Part shown: positions 8,959 to 19,487 of the stretch, piece by piece | Position numbering within the stretch: the first letter of the stretch is position 1 | Layout of the letters: each line of letters starts with the position of its first letter | Assembly: GCA_027596075.1 (NCBI GenBank) | Contig: JADGJC010000364.1 | Location: forward strand, 1 to 37,746 | DNA from: Rhizophlyctis rosea | Lineage: Eukaryota; Chytridiomycota; Chytridiomycetes; Rhizophlyctidales; Rhizophlyctidaceae | Direction: 5' to 3' | DNA: 37,746 nucleotides | Notes under the pieces: model-generated | Told to the model about the DNA's origin: nothing | Databases searched by the model: none | What the model saw: the letters and a program-made list of their open reading frames with translations, nothing else | Position numbers and translations under genes: made by a program

Positions 8959-9448
8959 GGTGACGTTGAGATAGAGGTGAGACTGCAACTCCCGCGGATA
9001 TTGTTGAGGCGCGAAACAGCTCATATTCTCGTCACCGTAGGGATGTAAGAGATGCTGCAATACTTTGGTGTCAATAGATTCACTTTTGGAACCCAGTCAA
9101 CAGTCAATTCTCTATACTCAAGAATTCAGGATACACTCTTCGTTGACACTAAGTTTTATGGATATGAAGGGGTTATTCATTCATTCAATAGACAATTGCC
9201 ATTTCGGAGCACGCTTGGCGTGTACGTTCCGCAGGTGACCTTGTGACTCGCAACGTTTCCCAAACTTGTTTTTTCAATCCGCACAGGTGCCCCTCCTCCT
9301 GACAAACTCATAAAGCAAGCTCATACCAAGGTCGGCAACGGCTTGATAGGAACATTCGAAAAATGCTGTCCTCAATGGGCACTCGACGCCACCAGTGACC
9401 TAAATCCATCCTCCTTGAGCGGCAAGGAAAATGCCAGTCCCCTTATGT
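8959..9448. other. Intergenic with an exon-like open stretch
   Basis: No identified gene. From 9287, directly after TTTTTTCAATCCGCACAG (a good acceptor), one frame stays open for about 68 codons to the TAA at about 9490 (starts APPPDKLIKQAH, has TFEKCCPQWALDA). An ORF at 9052-9233 could be an upstream exon, but the donor would be a weak GTGACC. I do not recognise the peptide; it may be a relic exon. Confidence 0.25.
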
Positions 9449-9553
9449 GTACAGGTCCCTGGAAAAACTTAAGGTACTCTTCCAGTCACTAAGCCCGTGG
9501 CACAGTGATCTTATACGTCCACAACTACCTTAACTTCTTCCAGGGACCTGTAC
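9449..9553. repeat. Long inverted repeat (28-bp arms, 49-nt loop)
   Basis: 9449-9476 starts GTACAGGTCCCTGG and is complementary to 9526-9553, which ends CCAGGGACCTGTAC. 26 of 28 positions match, and flanking bases extend partial pairing. It could be a small MITE or a stem-loop. No clear target duplication is seen. Confidence 0.85.
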
Positions 9554-12500
9554 GTATTTGTGAGTTGTAATATCAATTTTTGCACCATGTTGATTCAGAC
9601 CACAAACAATCAAGTAAGGCTTCATCCCTGTGATTCGGCACGCCCCATGCTGGCAGAAATGATCAACGAAAAAGAAATGCATTAACCTCGCACCACGCAA
9701 TGCAGCGGGTGTGGTAAACCTGCGATATCACTCTGCACCGACTGAATGGATTTCTCATGACCGTGCCCTTTTGTTGTTGCTGTCCAGCCCTGCCTGGGTG
9801 AACAGAACATGCCCAACACCGACCATACAGCAGCCGTCAATAGCAAGAGAATACAGATGCCATGCGTGCAGGACGATATTCGCCCACACAAATGGCGGTT
9901 CATTGCCCATAGATACAATGAATAGCCTGACTTGGAAAGAGCATGCAAACCACGGACACTGCGGTCAACACTCAATGATCTTTGTGCTCCCGGGCATTTT
10001 CTTTTCTGAGCCATTGGAACCCATGGCAGTTCCGCACCATTTGGAGCAAAAACGTCAAAACCGAATTTTATATAGATAGATTGTCAAAACTCCATCTGAG
10101 CACCTCTGAGACTCCTCCAGTACCGCGAATACCAACAAAGCCGCTTTCAATTTTCAAAAGGAATCCATTCGTACATGAGCACATACATGGTTCTCTCTAC
10201 AGGGTCAAGAAACGGACATGAATGATGATGATGTCGAGTTTCAAATTTCTCCCAATTCTGCCTTTCTTCATGGCAGACGGTCAACCACACAAGTGTATTC
10301 ATTGGGCAAAGCAAAGCGCCACGCCGCTTTTGATCGATGTTTCCGACCGTTGAGCTGATTCCGGCATCCATCTCTCAAAGGAAACAACCTCTGTACAGTG
10401 GAGCCGAGGACAGTCTTGTCACCAACGCCACTGTCAGTCTCCATGCCCTCCTCGTAGGCGAAAGTTTCCCTTTTCCCAACAGTGCGTTTGGCGATATAAC
10501 AGAGGGGGGGTTAAGGATTGGTCTGCTGCACGGGTGAAACTGGTTCATGAAACTCACGACATAAAAACGAATTCAGCAGATTGTAAGTAGCGAAAATCCA
10601 TATATCTTTTATGTGTCTACACCAATGACTTATAACATACATAGTATTACTCCACTTCACATATAAAGGGAGTCCTCTACATCTAAAACGGACGGTCCAC
10701 CCGCCCCATCTCCCTAACATACGGGCGGGACCCGCTTCCCCGATGTCCAGATTGACCGGAAAGCAGTCAACTAGCAGGCGACAACTTCGATGGTTTTTTC
10801 CAATTAGACCGGACCAAGCCGCATGGATGAGTTGCCGCTTTTGTGTAGGATAGTATGGTCTTGATGAACACTCAATCGTATTCCTCAAAAGGAACCCGCT
10901 CGCCTCGGGAGCGATTAGGTAGCATCCTAATGCTACCTGCACAATTGTTGCTGAACGTCATTGTGCTTCAAAAAAGAAGATCTCCTTTCTGGTCAATACC
11001 TTGCCCGACGAGGTCCGCCTTAGTATCTCGAATATTCATTGTTTACCCATACTGCAGCGAAGATTTGCCTCTTTTTCTGGTCTTGGATAGCATCTGTATG
11101 TATGTCCACTTGAAGAACTTTGCCAGGGATGGGCCTACGTCAAAACAAAAAACGTATCAGAAGGACACCGTCAAGAACATGGTTCCATTGATTTGGCGAC
11201 ATGAATTTGCATGGCACTCAAACTGCGTTAGGTTGAGTTTGCGGATGTCAAGACATGGAATTCCATGCACAAGGTTCCAATTCATGCCAATAATTGTTGC
11301 TACATACTTGTGAACCGTTGTAATTGCCACTTACATTCAAATACAGGTACAGCGGCACGCGGTGGTGAGAGGACGGATTTGTTTACAAACAAACCCTGAT
11401 GCATACGTCAGCAAAGGTCTGCTTACACCACCAGTGCCAAGCCTTCTCTGATGGGCTCCGAAGGTTGGGCCGCAAGATCCACTTCCAAGGTAAAATTCAA
11501 GAACAAATTCGGTAACCTCCTCACCAATTCCGTTGGTAAAACCACACTCTTTTACACGTGGGGTAACACCAAAGCACACAAACGTGAGCAATAGAGCACC
11601 AACTGGATCCAAAACCGCACGAACGTGACACCAATCTACACGATCGTTGGATGATCATGGATCGCCCTCCGACACTGTAAGCACGCCCTTGTAATCAAGT
11701 GGCCTAATCGGGCTTATCTTTGGTTCCACCATCATGTTTTAGAAATGCAATGCAATGCACAAGCATGTGAAGATTGTGGTTCGTCATGTGGGAGAATAGG
11801 ACAGGGTCCAGGGATCTTCTGCGCCGAAAGCAGTCCTTTGGTATGGGGAAGGGATCGTCGGATATTCCGGGGTGGAAGATCCGTCGATTGCTTTTATGGC
11901 TTTTTGGTGATGGAGCCGCGATGCATGAGCACATGCGTGGAAGGGTGAATGGATGTTCTACCAACCGACACATAAAGTCCATATCCACTCCACCACGGAT
12001 GGGTGATGGATCTGATGAGAATAAAGTCTTCCAGTCTTCACAGTCCTGATGTCATGAAGGAGAGGGCAGGCCCGTTCCAGACACAGGGCTTGTTCTGTTC
12101 AGGAACCAGAGGACGAAGTTGCGCCTGCCTTGGCAAACTCGTTCTGATCCATAAATCCTCCTCACACCATCGGGACCCGCGCGTAGTAGCAACTTGTCAA
12201 AAACAAGGGAGAGCAACCACCACCTCACTATTTGTAATTTATATAGCGGACGGGTCACTTCACTCATCATAGCAAGACGCCAAGTGGGGCGACTTTGAGT
12301 GACAAAAAATTTACCGCATCACCTTTTGTAGGCTCCCTTGTGTGGGGTCAGTTGGAATTTTTGGAACGGCAACACAAAACATCCACCCAGTGCTCCGCAC
12401 TATCAGACACTAGGCCAGAAGAAACGGACCCACGCCAACTCCGCATCATACACCTCACATCTCGTACCACCATAGCATTTTGAATTTGAACGGTCACTTT

Positions 12501-12765
12501 GTAACCTTTTTTCAATACGGTGAAGAGCCCCTTCTCCACACTTCTGCGACTCTGCGCAGAGTCCCAACATACCAGTTCCTTATCAGAAACTCTCCCCTGC
12601 ATTTGTTTTCATTCGTTCCTTATCTCAGTTTTGTGCTCACTTGTGTTATTACCCCATTTTTTATCAACGTCGTTACGCACTTGATAGCACTCGGAGCGGA
12701 AGACCTAAACACCACTCTCAATACTTACACCTTCAGTCCTTCACACAACACAAACCGCTCTTCAC
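9554..12765. other. Gene-poor 3.2 kb before PFK-2/FBPase-2
   Basis: Only overlapping ORFs of up to about 150 codons on both strands, none with a recognisable domain. An F-box-like fragment (LPDEVRLSI) opens at 11001 but stops within 30 codons. CCCGCCC and GGGCGGG form a 7-bp inverted repeat near 10699-10730. A palindrome TTTGTTTACAAACAAA lies at 11378-11393. TTTATATAG at 12238-12246 could be a distal TATA element for the next gene. The last 250 bp are C/T-rich leader. Confidence 0.5.
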
Positions 12766-15700
12766 ATGTCCCAGCAATCGGCGGACATACCCCCGAGTCC
12801 CCGTTCGAATGGCTCAATACCTTCCAGCTGGACCAGCCGAAGGACTCTCTCACTAGACCGACCTCCCCGTGCACCCCCACTTCGCCGACAATCCTCCCAC
12901 CTCGGCCACCCCCAACCCGTACGGTGCTGGCATCCTGACCATACCACTTCTTGCTCAGACCACGGCGAGGTATCCGCTCCCCTTCCTATAGGCAGACCAG
13001 GCACAGGAACAGGCAACTTCCAAAATATCAACACATCCTTCTCCTTCTCATCCTCCCTGGCTTCTTCGTCCTCAACCCCTTCCTCACCAGGATGGCCACT
13101 CGCCTCGCCTTCCACACGGGTGTTTCACGCTTACAGCAACGACGTGAACACTTCCACACCTGCTGCGTCGCCTTCTCCAACTCCTCCACCACCTAGACTT
13201 TCTAGCAGCATTGTCAACGCTGGTACGCATGGCAGTGCGAGTAGTCTTCCACCATCCCCACCTTCCACACCTCCCGTCACCCTCCCAGAGTACGCACAGT
13301 CCACCACGTCCTCGTCGTCTACTACGTCAACAACTCCAGTCCAACAACCGGCAAACATAACTCCGATGCCCAAACTAGCTTGCGTCATGGTCGGCCTCCC
13401 GGCTCGTGGCAAAACCTACGTAGGCCGCAAAGTAGCGCGATACCTCGCATGGTTAGGCCACAAAGCCAAGATCTTTAACGTGGGAAACTACCGCCGAGAC
13501 GCAGTGGGAGCTTCCCAACCCAACACATTCTTTGACCCAAACAACGTTGAAGCCACTAAACAACGCACGCAAGTCGCTCTTGCCGCGTTAGAGGACATGA
13601 TCAACTGGTTTGAAGACGACAGCGGATACACCTCAGATTCACCAACAAACAGTCCAACTTCCCCTCCTTCCGACAGCACAACCACACCATCCAACCCCCG
13701 CCACACCCGCACAAACTCTGGCGCCCTAGCCGGCCCCGGCAGCGTCGCAATTTACGACGCAACAAACTCCACCGCATCCCGGCGCGCAACGATCTACAAC
13801 ACTTGCATGGAGAAAGGCATCCAAGTGATGTTTATCGAGTCAATCTGCACGTCACAGAAAATGATCGAAGACAATATCCGGGAAGTCAAGATTTCCAGCC
13901 CGGATTATATTGGATACGACCCACAAGCTGCTGTCTCGGACTTTTTGGACCGGATACACCAGTACGAGAAGACGTATGAGACGTTAGCGCCGGAGGAGTG
14001 TGAGGGTCAGATTCCGTATGTTAAGTTGATTAATGTGGGGGACCAAGTCATTGTCAACAAAGTGCGGGGGTATCTTCAATCACGGATTATCTCCTTCTTA
14101 ATGAACCTAAACATTACGCCACGGTCATTCTACTTCTCCCGGCATGGAGAATCCCTGTTCAACGCCTCTGGACGAATCGGGGGTGATTCGGACCTTTCTC
14201 CGCGGGGACAGTTATTTGCGCAACGATTACCGGCGTTGATGAAGGAGGCTTTGGCTCAAAGGGAGGGGATTGTGGTGGGTGGCGAGGGGGAGGGTGGGGG
14301 TGATGCGTGTGAATGTACGGTATGGACAAGCACGTTAAAGAGGACGATCCAGACCGCGAAAGGGTTGGAGTATCGCAAAGTTCGATGGAAGCAGTTGGAC
14401 GAGCTTGATACGGGGATGTGTGATGGGATGACGTATGAGGAGATTGAGGAGAGGTGGCCGGAGGATGTTGGGGAGAGGGATGAGGATAAGTGTGAGTGTT
14501 TTTTTTGCTTTGTTCTTTGCAGGATTTCGGGTTACAGAAGAACAAATTGTGAAGGCTCGCGTTGCTAAATCAATAATCTTTGTTTTTTTCAGATAACTAC
14601 CGCTATCATGGCGGCGAATCCTATCGCGACCTCGTTGCTCGTCTCGAACCCGTCATCCTCGAACTAGAACGGCACCACGAACCAAACCATTCCATTCTCA
14701 TTATCGGCCACCAAGCTGTCTTGCGCGCAATCTACGCATACTTCCTCAACCTCTCCAACGAAGAGTTGCCGTATGTTGACATCCCCCTCCATACGGTGGT
14801 GAGACTAACACCGAAAGCGTACGGGTGTTTGGAGGAACGGTTTGAAGTTGATGTGCCGGCGGTGGATACGTGGAGGCCACGCGGGGTGAGGGGTGAGNNN
14901 NNNNNNNTGGGGTTGTTTGGTGTGTTGTGGAGTTTTTGACGGCTATTGGGTGTGTGGTTGGTGTTTGGGGGGGGGGGGGGGGTGTGGGGGGTTTGGGTGG
15001 GGCGGTGTTTGAGAAGGTTGTTGGGCGGGATGGGGGTGGGAATAGGCCCGAACGGAGGAGGTGGGAGGGGAGGGAGGGATTTGTGTGGAGTGTGGCAAGG
15101 GGGAGGGGACGAGTCCGAAAACTAGTCCGAGAAGTAGTCCTTCGATGAAGGGGGTTACGTCGCCGAGGTTGGGACCCAGCACTTCGCCAACGTTGTATGG
15201 ACAGATATCACCTCCACATACGAGCGAGATACCTATCAGTCCGAAGAGTCGACCATTAGCTACCAGTCCGTTGTTAAGACCTATGGCGAGTTTGAGTCTC
15301 AGTCATACGAGTCCGACCTTACGACCGTTCGGTGCACCTGCTAGTCCGCGGACGAGACCGATTACGATTCCGGGGGGTAGTGCTGGGGCGCAGAATCATG
15401 GACATCATTCTCATCATAGGTCTGGTGGAAGTGGCAGCACAGGAACCACCGCCCTATCCACCTCTGCCGACCACACCCACACACACCACCCACAAAACCC
15501 ACCCCTAGCCCCCCTCCCTCCACCCCTCCTCCCCGCAACCCACTCCTCATTCCTACATCCACACCCACACGCCAGTCACGCCTACTCACCCCCTTCAAGG
15601 ACTATGTCAACCTCCCCATCCGGCACAAAGATCCATACCATCCGCCACTCGGCTGCGCCGGAGGAGACTGCCGTTGGGGAAGGGGGACGGAGGAGAAGTA

Positions 15701-15819
15701 GTTTCAGGGCTATCGATGAGATTGTGGCGTTGACGGAGGTTAGGAGAGCTAATAGGCGGAGTAGGGAGTTTGGGATCGGGAAGAAGAAGTGGTTTGGTGG
15801 TGGGGGTGGGGAGAAGTGA
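12766..15819 (+). CDS. 6-phosphofructo-2-kinase / fructose-2,6-bisphosphatase
   Basis: Bifunctional cytosolic enzyme making and removing fructose-2,6-bisphosphate, the activator of phosphofructokinase-1. Exons: 12766-14491, 14593-14885 and, less surely, 15043-15819. The first intron (GTGAGT...TTCAG) joins [13 protein letters not shown], the family sequence. The second would contain the N gap and a 16-G run and is phase-consistent only. Total is about 931 residues. Residues 1-200 are Ser/Pro/Thr-rich. The kinase has Walker A GLPARGKT (210-217) and DATNST near 331, with a roughly 40-residue Ser/Thr/Pro insert (about 282-324). The phosphatase has the phosphohistidine motif SRHGES (His460), Glu546 in LDELDTG and His615 in IIGHQAV, all intact. 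It should therefore retain bisphosphatase activity, unlike yeast Pfk26, whose catalytic His is replaced. The C-terminal tail has about ten Ser/Thr-Pro sites and a PKA-like RRRSSF (889-894). That suggests nutrient-signalled control, by analogy with PKA control of yeast Pfk26. Confidence 0.93.
14492..14592 (+). other. Intron 1 of PFK-2/FBPase-2
   Basis: 101 nt, donor GTGAGT, T-rich end and acceptor TTTTTTTCAG. Removing it restores the conserved bisphosphatase sequence at DKYNYRY. Read through, the exon would stop within about 25 codons. Confidence 0.9.
14898..14907. other. Assembly gap (10 N) within PFK-2/FBPase-2
   Basis: Ten undetermined bases, probably a nominal gap size. A 16-G homopolymer lies just downstream (14967-14982). 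The link between the catalytic part and the C-terminal tail exon therefore remains provisional. Confidence 0.98.
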
Positions 15820-16497
15820 GGGGAAGATGTGCGGGTCGAATGGAATTTCTGTTTGTTTAAGCAATTGGACTCAGGTGGGCTGGTTTTTACCGAGAGGTTT
15901 CTTAGCGGTTTTATACAGTTGTTATACATATGGTTACCATATCTGTACATAGTTTCATGGTTGAATGGTTGGGGTTTGATGTTGGGTTTTAGACCCCGTC
16001 ATTTCATTCATATATAGCAATCAGTGCGAAGTTCTTGTCTTTATTCTTCTTGTATCAGTGTTTCCCCACCTGTTCTCTGTTAAGCGCCTGGTTCTGCCGG
16101 CTTGGCATTCCTTCGGGCTTTTTCACCAAATACAAAATCTTAATATACCGAGAAGAACCGTCAGGCCGTCGATTGATATTAGGAGAGAGTTACACGATGC
16201 CAAAGGACATCGGAGAAATGTCCTATAAGTATTACGGGTCGTAACAAACTTGGGGGAGCTTGCAGATCTGCGGGCGGGATGTGGCCAATGCCATCTTGTT
16301 CCAATCTCCTTGTACGACAAGCGCAGACCCTCCTACTACTGTAAACGGCAAACTGCGCAGTCGTGATTGTCACACACATTTTCCTTCCGCCTCCGGCTCT
16401 GACGTCTTTTGAACCAACCATCTCTTTCTCCCCCTACATCTCCCTCCACAATCTCTCGAACGCATTCCACATCTCCTCCAGATACCTACTGAACGAG
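15820..16497. other. Intergenic between PFK-2/FBPase-2 and SDR genes
   Basis: 3' region of the upstream gene and C/T-rich leader of the SDR gene. It contains a perfect 15-base palindrome ATATGGTTACCATAT at 15928-15942. No gene or RNA recognised. Confidence 0.5.
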
Positions 16498-17774
16498 ATG
16501 CCTGGACCAGCCCCCGATGACGCCCGCGTAGGCGGTCGCTACACCACTACCGCACCACTGCCGAAGAGGTAGCTAGCTACGAACTAGGCCCCAAAGGGGG
16601 TCTCGAAGGCAAAGTCATCCTCATCACCGGCGGCAATTCTGGGTTGGGGAAGGAGGCTGCACGGATTTTTGCGTTGAGGGGTGCTGAGGTTATCATCAGT
16701 GAGTAGATTGATTATAGTAGAATTATGATTCATAGACATTGACTTATGTGTCTTCGTTGAAATAGCTGCTAGGAAAGTGGACGAAGGCAAGAAGATTGCG
16801 GAGGAGTTGACGGAGGAGGCTAAAGCTGCTGGGTCCGGGGGTAGTGTTTCGTGCATGAATTTGAAATTGGATTGTTTGAATGGGGTCAGGATATTTGTGG
16901 AGGAGTTTGAGGCTACTGGGAAGCCGATTCATTATCTCATCAACAATGCTGGTAAGTGATGGTCAGCTGTGGCGTTGTTGCCATGGAGAGTTAGGAGAAG
17001 GTAATAACGCTGTTATGAAACAGGCATCATGAACCTTCCTCAGCGCGAGACTACCAATCAAGGTTTTGAGAAGCAGTTTGGTGTGAACCGTGAGTATTCA
17101 TCTGTGAATACCTCTAGAAACTCACAAAGTCTCTCACTGACGGTCCAACCCTGCAGATGTCGGCCCCTTCCTCCTTACAAACCTCCTTGTTCCTATCATC
17201 GTCAAAAGCGCCCCCGCACGCATTGTCGTCGTCAGTTCCATCGCTCACACCCGTGGACCCGTAGTCTTCGATGACATCAACTTTGAAAAGTCATATGATG
17301 GCTGGAAGGCCTACGGTCAAAGCAAGACTGCCAATATCCTCTTCGCCATAGAGTTGAACCGTCAGCTCAAGGGAACGGGCGTGGAAGCCTTCTCCCTTCA
17401 CCCCGGAGCCATTTTGACGGGCTTGCAGCGGTACATGCCCGAACAGGAGCAGCAGGTGTTGTTTTTTGAGAATGGAGAGGTATGCAAGAAGTGGCAATTG
17501 GACTATGGCAAAATGGAGTTCGAACTAATGTGTTGGTTCCGGAACACAGCCCAAATTCTGGTTCAAGGACATCTACGAAGGAACTGCCACGCATGTGTAT
17601 GCTGTTACAGCGAAGGAGCTTGAGGGTCAGGGCGGTGCGTATTTGGAGGATGCGGGTGTTACGGAGGGACGGCACGAGCAGGCGAAGGATGCGGAGGCGG
17701 CTAAGCGGCTCTGGAAGGTCACTAATGAGTTGGTGGGTGAGTCCTTTGATTGGGCGAAGGTTTATGCAAAATGA
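16498..17774 (+). CDS. Short-chain dehydrogenase/reductase, five exons, apparent 5' frameshift
   Basis: NAD(P)-dependent oxidoreductase of the extended retinol-dehydrogenase/WWOX-like SDR type; substrate unknown. Exons: 16498-16698, 16766-16951, 17024-17089, 17157-17479 and 17550-17774. Donors are GTGAGT, GTAAGT, GTGAGT and GTATGC; all phases agree after the first. Motifs: TGGNSGLGK (cofactor-binding TGxxxGxG), NNAG, the catalytic Ser in VVVSSIAHTRG, and YGQSK (YxxxK). The C-terminus has HPGAILTGLQRY, then GGAYLEDAG, as in that subgroup. About 333 residues, normal for the family. Oddity: the ATG at 16498 reads MPGPAPDDARVGGRYTTT but then hits TAG at 16570, while the SDR frame (AEEVASYELGPKGGLEGKV) opens just upstream with no ATG. 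A 1-nt deletion or 2-nt insertion around 16545-16565 would join them. A 41-nt intron at 16528-16568 would also be phase-correct but is short and lacks a branch site. Sequencing error, real mutation and a tiny intron all remain possible. Confidence 0.85.
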
Positions 17775-18356
17775 GTGCGGAGAGCTGTTGGCCGCAATGG
17801 ATAGAGGGAGAGAAGGGGCTGCGTTCATGCACAATTAGATAGTCAAGCAAATCGATCACCATTTATGCGATCGTGGTGAAACCAACTTGTGTGTTTGTTC
17901 CTTTGCCAACCCTTTGGAGTCCTTGACTCGGGACCTGAAGGCAATGAAGCACAGCCGCGGCGCAATTATTTACCCGCAATTTTTTTCATATCACTGCCTG
18001 TGCTATTCACCACTCGGTTGCATTGGTGGACATAGCTGATGCCCTCAAAACCCTCTGAGCTTCCTTGCACCCAGATTTACATGGTACGGTGAGTGTGGTG
18101 GGCCAGCCACTGCGCCACATTCAAGGGTCCATGTTGGCAGTGTTTGTTTACGCGTTCAAGGAGGCTCGGATCCATCAGAATCCCCCAAACTGTGCCATAT
18201 ACATTGATCGACTTTGGCCCGGGTAGTGCCATCAATACACAACTTTTGTGAGGCGTAGCGTAACTCTCATGCAAGGTGTTATGCTATTATGCAATATGTG
18301 GCTGATGATCACCGACACTGAAGTCATGATGATCTTTGATGACCATCGCACAACAA
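17775..18356. other. Intergenic upstream of the DUF4360 gene
   Basis: No gene recognised. The 3' part is promoter sequence for the secreted-protein gene. Confidence 0.5.
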
Positions 18357-18364
18357 TATATAAG
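18357..18364 (+). promoter_or_regulatory. TATA box of the DUF4360 gene
   Basis: TATATAAG, 225 bp upstream of the ATG at 18589, followed by a C-rich leader and a CACACA tract up to the start codon. Confidence 0.5.
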
Positions 18365-18588
18365 ACACATCACCCCACAATCAGGGAATTTTCGCTTCTC
18401 CCTCATACTCCTCATCTCCTCGGAAACCCCCTCACACTCCCTGAAGTGTCAACAAACCGATACGTTCGTGTGTCTGCTTCGTCTTTTTGCATTATTGACC
18501 CCTTCGACCCATTCCTTTCCGCAACGTTGAACGTAACAAGAGCGCCGAACGATAACTACCAAACCCCATACACACACATACACACACA

Positions 18589-19487
18589 ATGCTCCGCACC
18601 ATCCTTGCTGCTTTTACGCTCCTCCTCGCGACCATCACCTGCGTGCTCGCGGCGCCCATTGCGACGCCTGAACCTCCGACGAATGTGACCATCAATGGTG
18701 GGTGTTGTTGTTGATGGCATGAGGTCAAGGAACGACGCTGGCTTGTGGTGCCCCCGTGTTCTCCTCCTGTCATGATGGATGTTGCTTGACAAGCACGACA
18801 GGACATTAGCGCACACTGTGGCCCCTCCCTAAAATCCCATCTTCTGTCCGTCCACTCCACAGCCCTCACCTACGGCGGCACAGGCTGCCCCGCCGGCACC
18901 GCCGCAGTCCTCATCGCCGCCGACAAAAAATCCTTCGCCGTCATCTTCGACCAATACACCGTCTCCGTCTCCCCGACCAAAAACCGCGACCGCAAAAACT
19001 GCCAACTCGGTCTGGAGCTCCTCTTCCCCCAGGGTTACTCCTACTCCCTCGGCACCGTCAACTACCGCGGCTCAGCCTTCCTCGACAACAAAGTCAACGG
19101 CGCCCTGGTCGCCAACTACTTCTTCGCGGGCGTGCCGACGCAGGCGACAAAGACGACAAACTTCAATGGGCCGTATGCGGAGAACAACTATGTTGTGACG
19201 GACTCCTTTGATTTGCAGGCGGTGGTGTGGAGTCCGTGTGGGGAGAATGTGCCGTTGAGTATGAGTTCGTCCATTCTTTTGGATAATACGAAGAACAAGA
19301 AGGGGAGTGGGGAGTTGACGACTGATTCGAGTGAGTTTTGTTGCCTTGCTTTTCTGCGTACTTGCTGCTTTGCCCATTGGGACCACTGGCCCATCTGACT
19401 CCATTACTCACCACTCTCCTTCACTCACTCCCCACAGTCGACGGCAAATTCATGCAAATCTACGGCATCCAGTGGGCCAAGTGCTAA
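18589..19487 (+). CDS. Secreted DUF4360 family protein
   Basis: Small secreted fungal protein of unknown function. Exons: 18589-18697, 18863-19330 and 19438-19487, giving 208 residues. Donors are GTGGGT and GTGAGT, acceptors CAG; phases agree. Residues 1-22 form a clear signal peptide (RTILAAFTLLLATITCVLA) with likely cleavage before APIA. The mature part shows the DUF4360 pattern: YGGTGCPAGTAAVLIAADKK, then FAVIFDQYTVSVSP, then an NCQLGLEL strand, GYSYSLGTVNYRGSAFLDN, YFFAG, and a short C-terminal strand IYGIQWAKC in the last exon. Four conserved cysteines (GCP, NCQ, SPCGE and the C-terminal AKC) could form two disulfides. The mature domain is predicted to be mainly beta. There is no GPI signal, so it is probably released. 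The family occurs in fungi and some bacteria without an assigned activity. It has its own TATA box and polyadenylation signal and is not linked functionally to its neighbours. Confidence 0.88.

Noticed and set aside
8612..9060. Pro/Thr/Ser-rich minus-strand ORFs opposite the RS-rich exon
   Set aside because: They are antisense shadows of AGG/GAG-rich coding sequence.
10855..11313. F-box-like start (LPDEVRLSI) and a 152-codon ORF in an overlapping frame
   Set aside because: The F-box-like frame stops within 30 codons and the longer ORF has no domain; too weak for a gene or pseudogene call.
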